A stretch of DNA of 64,000 bases from assembly GCF_963678635.1 (NCBI RefSeq), contig NC_087069.1, forward strand, positions 34,741,090 through 34,805,089, read 5' to 3'. The notes beneath the pieces were generated by a model. The model saw only the letters and a list, made by a program, of their open reading frames with translations, made no database searches and had not been told where the DNA came from. Made by a program: the position numbers and the translations under genes. Position 1 is the stretch's first letter. The number at the start of each line of letters is the position of its first letter. This DNA is from Symsagittifera roscoffensis. Lineage: Eukaryota; Xenacoelomorpha; Acoela; Convolutidae. Shown here in pieces: positions 56,366 to 64,000 of this stretch.

Positions 56366-56665
56366 TTGATTGAATCTCAACTATCAAATAACCATAAAGG
56401 GCTGATTGAAACAAAGACAAAATCCAGCGACGCGCTGATACCAAGCAAAACGACGGAAGAAACTAAACGAATCCAAAAATCAAAAAAAGGAAAAATTGTC
56501 ATATCAGCCGATAACTTGGCGCAGGCATATCGAAAGTGTGCTTCCGAGATTCTGAATCATTTCCCCACAACAATAAAACAGAAGATGATAAAAATTGACA
56601 AGTATAAAGACTTAATAGATGATGGGTATAATTTTTAACCTTTTGAGATTCAGGGCGCTGTACAA
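56366..56665 (+). pseudogene. Second, shorter fragment of the RLE-element C-terminus
   Basis: KIDKYKDLIDDGYNF, stop, PFEIQGA (about 56587-56660) repeats the end of the preceding relic (IDKYKDLVNDGYLF..FEIQGA), joined to unrelated Lys-rich sequence upstream. This is either a nested second insertion or a partial duplication. Confidence 0.6.
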
Positions 56666-57926
56666 AAAACGTAACGTTCGCCTACTTAAGTCACATATGA
56701 GGTTTAAAAAAATAGGGATACCATTGGCTCAATAGTCAGGGACACTATCTCTTGTGTTTTTCTACCTCAATCGGTCGGAGCCAATTCGGTTCACTTGTGA
56801 CATGAGACTAAAACCCGCGTTATTGCTTAAAGGCCACTACCAAGATACCCCCCCTCTCTAGAAAATAAGAACGCCCCCATACTCAGGTCTCAAAATACCC
56901 AAAATACGCGAACGACGTTAAAAACAGGGTCGGAACCTTATGTATAGTTACTTTTTATTAGACAGTGGACCTTTGATCCCTTCCAGATGGATCAACCTAA
57001 AAACTCTCCCTAACTCAAAATAACAATATAAAACACACGCAAGAAAATAATATTAGGTACTCACATACCGACACGACCTCTAGAACCGAGCAACAGAATC
57101 ATAAATCAACTCTAAAATTGATTGGGTAATTAAGTTTAACTCGAGAAGGTTGAAATAATCAAGTTTTAACTCAAGTTTTCACTCTGGTTCAATCTAATTT
57201 TTTTTCTCCACGAGCGATCACTTTCCGTCTTCTGCCAAGAATGTGACAGCTCTACTCTTGCTCGAATTATGTATTGAAAATTGCGAATAGCAATTTCCCG
57301 CAGCTATTTTTGACTACTTTCCCGCGATTGTAGTTCGAATATTCTGATCCTATTTTTCTGATATTTTCAGTTGTTGCGAGGAACTTGAGCATGGCATGCT
57401 CAATTCGAGTTTTTGAAAAATTGCATTTCACCCCAAAATCAAGACTAAACGTTTTCTCAAGGTCAAACTTCCAAGTATGACCGACTGGCACATTCTCCCC
57501 GGACTCAAGATCGATGTCCTCATTGCCTGTCGTCATCCTTCAGTGAGCCCCCAGAATGTTGAGTGCGTCTCAAGTTACGGTGCCAGTGGTCAATTACAGA
57601 AGTTTGCAGCAGATTTAACTTTATCTACACCCCAAAATGCACAACCATGCAAAACTGTTACATTTTCGGTAAACAGCAATCAAAATCTGCAAACACCTTC
57701 ACCCTGAATTTCCGCTTTGTGAGCTAATGGTTAAAATATCTTTTGTTTTTTCCCATTCAGAAAATTGTCATGCAGCATTTTGATTTATATAGATATAATA
57801 TACTAGTAACAATAATTTTTTGTTAAAATTTCTTTTCCGTGCCCTTAGATTTCATCTGAGTTCACACTCAAGCCCCTTTTTCTTTCCTCCGCTCACGACT
57901 CAAGAACCAATCGCTGAACACCCTCT
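56666..57926. other. Stretch between the RT relic and the minus-strand giant element; no clear gene
   Basis: A 76-codon plus frame (57477-57707) and an overlapping 89-codon minus frame (57267-57536) are open but unrecognised; one might be an exon. The minus-strand giant element's 3' UTR and LTR would be expected near 57000-57926, but I could not recognise LTR ends or similarity to the plus-strand LTR. Confidence 0.35.
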
Positions 57927-58379
57927 TCAGTTCGTGCCCCTTGTCTTCGAAGTACTGCGTCCTGACACACTCGACATCGTAATCTGCCTTGCCAGTTCTT
58001 CTTCGTCATAGGAACTGATTACGATCTCTTCCCATGCCTTCAGCTGTTCATAGGCCCGAATCCACCACTCCCTTTGCTCTTGTAGCCTTTTCACCTGATT
58101 CTGCAGACCCTTCACTTTAAATTGCCTATTCAAGCAAAAGGAACTGTGCAAACTCAGGCTCACATTCTTCGCCAAGTCCTCCTCCAATACCGATTCTCTC
58201 GCCTTGGTGTTATCTCGAGACACACTACCAACTCTTTTCCAACCCGTGGTTATCGCATTGCGATGAGTTAGCAAGGGTCTCTTGAAAGCTTCCGGCCCTA
58301 TCTCGGCCAGTAACTGTCGATACTCTTTCTGATGCTTCTTCATGTGATCCTTCGTCACCGTGTACAACCAAGACGTCAA
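57927..58379 (-). pseudogene. ORF3 C-terminus of the minus-strand giant element
   Basis: About 150 codons. MTSWLYTVTKDHMKKH, AFKRPLLTHRNAITTGWKR and LEEDLAKNVSLSLHSSFC match the C-terminal blocks of the plus-strand ORF3 (37500-37800). Coiled-coil-like Gln/Glu/Lys-rich middle. Separated from the upstream part by a frame break at about 58380-58500. Confidence 0.55.
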
Positions 58380-58505
58380 CGTCGCTGGAATTCATGGGAA
58401 GAATCTTATGCGACTCCACACGTGCCTCACCTCCATGGGTATGGAGAATACTTTGCACGCAGTCTCAAACAACTCAAGCCTCCGGTTGTAATCAATGGCA
58501 TGTAT

Positions 58506-59504
58506 TTATTCCGCTGTTGATGCCGTCGACTCTCGATGTTTAGTCACGTTTTCCTCGATCCACCGCAACGCCAGCATCGAGCTCACCACAAAAAAGGTGA
58601 CCTTCTGCTGATGGTCGGGTAACCCGACTGACCGAATTTCTTCCACGTCCCATATCAAGTACAGGTTCGAATGCTTCGGATACCACACTGTCTGTGCCAG
58701 GTAGTGGGATGGGCATTCCCCATGTGTCAGGTTGATACTCCGGAAGTTACGTCCTCCCGAAGCTTCCAACAGAGGTTCAAACTCCATCATTTTCTCATGT
58801 GTCACGTCATTTTCTTCCATGGCTGGGGCACTATTCGTCGTTTTCCCGATCGTGTTCTGTCTTTCGAAATCACTCGTGTTTTCGTTTTCTAAGCTCAAGA
58901 GTTCCTTCCCCCAGATCTCACTCAAGTTCTCTCTTTGATCCCCTGGCACAGCTCCCAGGATCTTCTTCAACAGTCTATGGGAGTCATGCGAGATTCGAGC
59001 CAGGCTTACACATTTGAGTATCGAGAAGGCTTTGTCAATTAATACCCTCTGACTGGACGCCTCCACCATCGCCATGTGTAATGGGTAGTGGCTTCCCCAC
59101 AGATTGGCCATTACCGATCCCTCCAGAGATTTCGCATTCATTGGCAAACTGTAGGCTTCACTCAGGTGAAACCCCATCTCCGCCTCAAGACCAATCTTCC
59201 ATCCTCTGATGTGTTTCTGGTCCATTTGTAACACTCCAGGCCATGACTCCACGCTCAACGACGTCACCAAATGGTGTTCGCATTCTAGCATCTCCAGTGA
59301 TACCAAGCTGCACATCCTCGAGAAGAATCCCAATGCCGTCGCTATGTTCACAGTGGTGCTCGCATAGCATTCAGCCACTATCTGCACCTCACTTTTTTCT
59401 TTCTCCGTGATGTCACCAAACCACGTGGCTAGTTCCTTCTTCTGAAAAGATTGTATTCTGACGCAGGACCGTCCGTCACAAAAGTGCTCTCCACCTCCAC
59501 ACAC
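58506..59504 (-). pseudogene. ORF3 large conserved segment, minus-strand element (332 codons)
   Basis: The longest intact piece here. It aligns with plus-strand 33240-34160 without the TAA found there: ATALGFFSRMCSLVSLE, SVESWPGVLQMDQKHIRGW, FERQ, EPLLEASGGRNFRSI and VWYPKHSNLYLIWD have plus-strand counterparts. Conserved Trp, His and Cys positions suggest a folded domain. No known family recognised. Confidence 0.6.
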
Positions 59505-60460
59505 TAGGTCCAGACAACCTCCCGGTTTCGATGAGGTAGGATCAGTTTGTGCACCACGTTCAGATTCCCCAAGTCCTCATCCTTTGCTGTTGACAGTCTC
59601 ACTCGCTCCGTGAATTCTTCAATCAAACTCGCGTGGGGATGTGGGCATCAAGAGGGTCTCAGCAACTTCCAAACAGTGCCCCAAATTCGTAATCAACATG
59701 TCGTTTCCATTTAACATCTTTAGTTTCATCCTCTTGTTCGAGCGCGGCATGCTGATCACCTCTGGCATCTTCTCAAGTAACAGACCTAGGCTTGGCCTTT
59801 CCCTTTCCGTCGGATCAATCTCAATGATTTTCTCCGTCCAGAACTTAAACAATTCCGCCACCTCAAGTTCATGTAGGCGTTTCCGGCCTCCGAATTCAAG
59901 AAAGGGTTATAAGCTATTCCCATCACTCCAGACACATTTTGATACTCTCCCCGTTTTGTGGGCTTCGAATAGTCTTCTGCTAGGGCAAAATTACGATGCA
60001 TGTCATGCCCCTCCTCGAATTCTTTATTGTAGATTCTTTGTATTTTATCAAGCTTCCTATGGCTCTCTAGAGACTGCCTTGAGCTCTCTTTATTTTTGAT
60101 TCCAGTACTCTGGTATACGTTCAGGATAACAGTGGAGACTCTCCTTTCCATAGTTTTACTTGCCATCGCTTTTTGATGGCACATTTGAACAGTAGTGTCG
60201 GTTATCACTGACATGATCCACCTCAAGAAACAAGTAGCATCTTTTCTCCTCGCTAGGCTCAATCCCGAGCTGTCTCGAGCAATATGTTGCACCAGCAATT
60301 GGTACACCCGCAGAACCTTGTCGCCCAGTTTAAGTTTGTCGTGCGAGGTCAACGCCTCTAACGCCACTCCCGCAAAACTCCATGTGAACATCAACTGTCC
60401 TGCCGTTCTGACAAAAGGATTCGCCATCAATGGCAATGCCGACGATGGTGCTCTCATCAC
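59505..60460 (-). pseudogene. ORF3 middle segments, minus-strand element
   Basis: Two overlapping frames: 59786-60460 (NPFVRTAGQLMFTW ... VSGVMGIAYNPFLN) and 59619-59861 (LFKFWTEKIIEI...LGLLLEKMPEV). They correspond to plus-strand 32210-32784 and 32785-32960, with one frame change at about 59800-59850. The link from 59618 to 59505 is broken. Confidence 0.5.
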
Positions 60461-61140
60461 ATCTTCAAAGTACTCTAGCAGCAGATTCTCCCAAGACCGC
60501 CCGAGCTAGTTTCCCAACTCTGGCTTATTAACTTTGGCCTTCTGATGGGTAGCCCAATGCCGCCGCTTGCGGGACAACTCGCAATCAAGCTTCTTCAGGC
60601 AACTCTCCAGTTCTTTCGTGGTCTCCAGAGCTATCCACCAAGATCGAGCGGTGTTTCTCGTTGCGTTTCTCTCGAGAGGGTCGCACGTCACTTGCTTCCC
60701 AATGGCCTGGTGTTGCGTCGAAAGCCACTCCTTGCGGATGTCCACTTTCCACGTTTGTCTACTAGTCGAACCCCTTTCCGCGTTTGCCTTTTGAGGTTTG
60801 AAGTCTTCCTCCGTTCCCGGAGTCGTCGAGGCTTCCATTTCCCGCAGCGATTTATTTTTATCATCCATCCCAATCTTAATTCCATTATCATCAGTTTTTT
60901 CATTTAGAGTAGAGCTGTCATTACATGGGTTGGCCTCAGTCTTCTGCTTCGGTTCCCTTAGACTTATCATCTTCTCAAGCAGCTCCTTTCTCGCTTTCTC
61001 GTCTAGTCCGATGCCTATCAGACAGGTTCCCCATACTTCATCACCGTACTCCACAGTTCTTCCTTGAAGTCTTCCAGCTTAGTCTCGCGCCCTACCCTCT
61101 GGTTGAACTCATCTTGCCACGCCTTCTCATCTAGCGTGTC
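60461..61140 (-). pseudogene. ORF3 charged region, minus-strand element
   Basis: Frame 60506-61054 (182 codons) is Lys/Glu/Ser-rich and apparently disordered. Just upstream, in another frame at about 61024-61137, EFNQRVGRET..FKEELWSTVMKYG matches the plus-strand EVHHRDHENR..FMEEVWTVVQSYG. The conserved helix thus precedes a fast-evolving charged linker in both elements. Confidence 0.45.
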
Positions 61141-61652
61141 CAAGAACATCCATTTATTGCCCTCAAAAGTGTCCTTCTTGCTGCTTCACTGAGGGTTTCA
61201 TCCATGCTTACCCCCTCTCCTGATTCTGCTTGCTCCTTTTCTAGCGCCTCTTTCAACCCGTTTTCTATAGGGAGGCTTCTCTTGTCTCCAGTGGTGCGCA
61301 CTGACAAGGGTGAGGGTGTTGTCGGACCCGCCTTTTTATACTCGGTGAGGGACACATACAGGGGTCCAGCCGCATCCAGCCTTTTCCCCTCTTGCCTCAA
61401 CTCTAAATCCTCCAGCCCATAAGGCGCTCGGTACTTTCTTGTGGCAAGCTTCATATCGTCCTTCAGAGCCATGTGACCCTCCTCCACGATCATCCTTCCA
61501 TCGTCATTTTTTGGCAGCTTGTTCTCAAGTCCAGCCTCCTCAAGCGTTCTCAAGACATCTCGAACCTCAAACTTAGGGGGCATCGAGCCTCGCATCGTCT
61601 TGGCTTGTGTAGTCCACGAATTTATCTTGATTTCACACGTGTGGAAATACAC
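61131..61652 (-). pseudogene. ORF3 segment, minus-strand element (173 codons)
   Basis: Open frame with polar, Lys/Glu-rich sequence, lying where the plus-strand element has its globular-to-disordered ORF3 N-terminal part (30500-31170). Similarity to the plus-strand copy is weak here; assigned by position. Confidence 0.4.
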
Positions 61653-62007
61653 CGCTGCTGAGTAACCAATGAAAAAAGGATCCCAGCCATCCTTGAATTC
61701 TCTTTGCTGTCTTTCTACCTGTGGCTCTCGCGTGTAGAGAAGGGACTACGAGGGGACTGTTCATTCCCAGGGTCATTCTTCTCACCGTCGGGAACTCGTG
61801 GACGGCAGCGGGTAGGACATCCCGCTCTAGCATCGTTTCCGGTTCATTTTTCGTGAATTCGAAACTCCTCGTCCACGCCGGGATCCTCAAGACTTCCCTC
61901 TTGTCCCTCGCCACTGGATTCAGGTTCCAAAACTTGGGAAAGACCTCGATGAGACCTTCACGTTTTCCTCCCATTCTGCACTGCAGTTGTTCCCTGAAGT
62001 TGCACAC
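61633..62007 (-). pseudogene. ORF3 N-terminus, minus-strand element
   Basis: GLIEVFPKFWNLNPVARDKREVLRIP matches plus-strand YIEVFPKLWSLRP...EMSRVP (30165-30240), and AAVHEFPTVRRMTLG matches EAIPEFPLIRRMLLG. It overlaps the end of the ORF2 frame (61920-62007), as in the plus-strand element, though the relative frames differ in the two copies. Confidence 0.5.
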
Positions 62008-62492
62008 TCGGGATCCTTGACTTTTCCTAAAAGCACCGTCTCACTCATCTGCGCTCTCAAGTATTCTTGTCTGCACCAGTTGAGTACCGTCCCATCTAGA
62101 ATGCTGATCAGGCTCACGTGCACCACTGAGTGCCGATACGCCACCACGAGTGGATCCGGAAATGCATACGTCACTGCTGGCCCGTAGACACAAGTCACCA
62201 CTTCCCCCAACCCTCTAATCATCCCCACTGGTTCAGATCTTATGGCCAAACACAAGTCAGTCAGAAGGGGTATGCCCCCATTCGGCTCTCTCACTTCTTC
62301 TCTCGTCTTGGGGCTTCTTTCCTCGCCCGTCAAGTATCGATTCTGCATCAGCAGATACTCCACAAGCAATGTCTTCAGTCCAGCAGCACACTTGTACGAA
62401 TAGATCTCCATACTCGAGTGAGCCTTCCTTACCGACAGGGGTTCACCATACTTCATCAACCGATGAAACACCGTCAATTCCCCATGCGTCAA
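61920..62492 (-). pseudogene. ORF2 C-terminal segment, minus-strand element (190 codons)
   Basis: GGIPLLTDLCLAIRSEP, VYGPAVTYAFPD, VAYRHSVVHVSLIS and DGTVLNWCRQ match plus-strand 29840-30080 closely; this is the best conserved block between the two elements. No known family recognised. Confidence 0.6.
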
Positions 62493-62549
62493 GAGTATCA
62501 GCCTCAGATACCCATCAATCTGGAGGGTTCCTACGCCTCTACTGAACTT

Positions 62550-63218
62550 TTACGCCGGCCCCATATTGAACTGGTACCTGAGGTATACCAGATATAAGGC
62601 CAGCAGGAGGTTGAGGGGCATATTCAAGAGCTCATGCACGAACGCTTCCATGATGGTGTCTCCCGCGTAAAACACTTTGTTCAGATACTTCTTTTCCCAG
62701 CATGGGCTCAAGAATCTCAAGATCTCGTGGTCCTCCTTTCTGGTCTTCAGCTCGCCCATCGCATGCTCCATCCAGAAACCTCCAATGGTGACTTCATTAG
62801 CTGCTGTGACAAATCTTCCCACCGTCATTTCCTTACCTTCTGCCATCTCTAGCTGCTCCTCAAAAAAAATACATATGTATTTGATGAGGAATGGAGCGCT
62901 GTCCTTCGTCTTGTTCGTCGCATTCTCGAGTCTCGGGGTCAGAAACGGCCATCTTCCTCTCTCTTGTGTCAAGCGATATCCTATCCACTCTAATTATTTC
63001 TCGGCCGCGGCCACATTCTTTCTTTCATTACTCCGTCTTCTCGCCCCGCTGGTGGAGCTCGTGATTGTCAGATCCATACTCCGGAACCACAGGCTGGCTG
63101 TATGATGGGTTATCGCAGGGTCATCGTCTCCTATCTCCGGGTTAAACTTCAGCTGTCGGACAAGATTCGACACCTCAAGGCAGAGAACCTCCCCCAGCAC
63201 AATCAAGATGTCTGCCAA
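62550..63218 (-). pseudogene. ORF2 middle segments, minus-strand element
   Basis: Two frames: 62550-62972 (helical, LLNMPLNLLLALYLVYL) and 62994-63218 (ILIVLGEVLCLEVSNLVRQLKFNPEIGDDDPAI). The second matches plus-strand LVLDEVLGLELSNFSRQLKLKPGIDDDHRVI (28930-29030). The hydrophobic stretch in the first corresponds to VSIVELLALFVTF in the plus copy. Confidence 0.5.
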
Positions 63219-63299
63219 CTCATAAAATCCCCCCAGAGCTTGAGATACATCCGCCCATGCCGCTGCCAGTTCAGACTTTAGAAGTTTTAAGTTTACTGG

Positions 63300-64000
63300 C
63301 TAAAACTCGCGATTCGGAGCGGCCATAAGCATCCGCCACGCATTGCCCTCCGCTATCAGGATCAAAATTGCACACACGAACTGTAAGGCTGGTGGCATGC
63401 TCGCGTAGCCTGGCGATGACGGGAGCAGCACTCTCGTCTTTGGCCTGAATCGAGAAGCTACCAACTCCTGCACCTCGTTCATTGCTGCAAACAGCGTCTG
63501 AATTGCTTCCCAGATCTTCTTGGGGTTAGTTCCGCGCCTGTCAAATGCTCTAGAAGTCCTGCCGCATGCAGGTGGTCATTCATCCCCGCGAATAGCAACA
63601 GCTCTGGATCACACGGCGTCTCCGAGTTTATAGCCACTACCAGGGTCAACATTTGGTTCAATTCCGCTCCAGGCAGCAGATACACTAGGGTTTCTGGCCA
63701 AAATAACTTCGGTCGTCGAAGTCCGATCCTGCCACGATGATTGCTCTCGCTGCTCCAGGGTCTGATCGATCGTACACGGGCAAGATTTTGGCTAGCTGAG
63801 AAGTCCCACAGGATATACCATAACTTGGGTCTTCGGCGAGCTTTGGACCCATGTATCCGGTGTCCGGGATCCCCATGCTCTTTGGCTCAAGAAGCTTTTG
63901 GACTATCCTCAGCTGTGCAGCAATCGCCACTCTGATCCTGGCTATGCTCGTTCGATGCTTGGGAGGTACCACGATTAGACCAGGACTCTCCAGCTGCTTG
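63300..64000 (-). pseudogene. ORF2 second SGNH-like module, minus-strand element
   Basis: Three frames in succession: 63685-63972 and upstream (IIVAGSDFDDRSYF), 63479-63685 (LLFAGMNDHLHAAGLLEHL) and 63300-63482 (VLLPSSPGYASMPPALQFVCAIL). AGSDF and GMND stand where an SGNH fold has blocks I and III. The plus-strand element has ANSEF and GIND at the same places. Two frameshifts break the copy. The domain upstream lies outside the window. Confidence 0.5.

Larger units (their letters stand above)
57927..64000 (-). mobile_element. 3' half of a second giant element (diverged relative, runs off window)
   Basis: From the window edge downwards on the minus strand, fragments match, in order, ORF2 from the second SGNH-like module onward and all of ORF3 of the plus-strand giant element. 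Protein similarity is clear but modest, roughly as between distinct families, and nucleotide similarity is not obvious. Frameshifts and stops are frequent. Gag-pol and any SGNH or macro domain would lie beyond 64000. Confidence 0.8.

Noticed and set aside
57267-57707. Overlapping plus and minus frames as a host gene exon
   Set aside because: Both open frames cannot be judged; neither shows a recognised motif and splice ends are ambiguous.
1-64000. CRISPR arrays, bacterial operons, rRNA or tRNA genes
   Set aside because: Repeats found are satellites or element repeats without CRISPR-like spacers; no rRNA-like segment or tRNA cloverleaf was noticed, although a tRNA scan could not be run.

Overview
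The window looks like an intron-containing, AT-rich invertebrate animal genome. The strongest host marker is a complete eight-exon CPEB2/3/4 (Orb2-type) translational regulator on the minus strand (47580-52291). I cannot place the animal more precisely. Almost everything else that codes is retroelement, with repeats, satellites, a 200-base assembly gap and AT-rich stretches in which I see no gene.

Layout. 1-4239 (minus): 5' part of one Ty3/gypsy-type element, with a small basic ORF overlapping a long open gag-protease frame that runs off the window edge. 4240-10791: its leader and AT-rich DNA, including a ~1 kb element with terminal inverted repeats. 10792-11971: gap, microsatellite, then a ~30 bp minisatellite. 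11972-35957 (plus): a ~24 kb Ty3/gypsy element inserted in that minisatellite, noticeably GC-richer than its flanks. It has an LTR, a 2.9 kb leader with a reiterated CCGGAGGGGTC motif, gag with two zinc knuckles, and pol (PR-RT-RH-IN). A macro-domain module follows integrase in the same frame. About 9 kb of further coding follows: ORF2, with a full SGNH (GDSL) hydrolase motif set and a second degenerate SGNH-like module, then ORF3, of unknown function. Most breaks are in-frame stops, plus a few frameshifts. 36191-39188 is a tandem duplicate of the 3' end (part of ORF3 plus LTR). 39189-47579: minisatellite remainder, a 0.65 kb tandem duplication, a ~170 bp satellite and no clear gene. 47580-52291: CPEB. 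53111-53271: a small hAT-like MITE. 53671-56660: a decayed RT with a restriction-like endonuclease. 57927-64000 (minus): the 3' half of a second, strongly diverged member of the same giant-element group, carrying the same ORF2 C-terminal region and ORF3.

The most interesting system is the giant element group. A normal Ty3/gypsy core is joined to an ADP-ribose-type macro domain, one or two SGNH modules and a long conserved ORF3. Two divergent copies share the ORF2 C-terminus and ORF3, which suggests these are long-standing parts of the element. A branch site and 3' splice site just before ORF2 suggest it was expressed from a spliced subgenomic RNA. No envelope-like protein is evident. All function statements for these parts are inferences from motifs.
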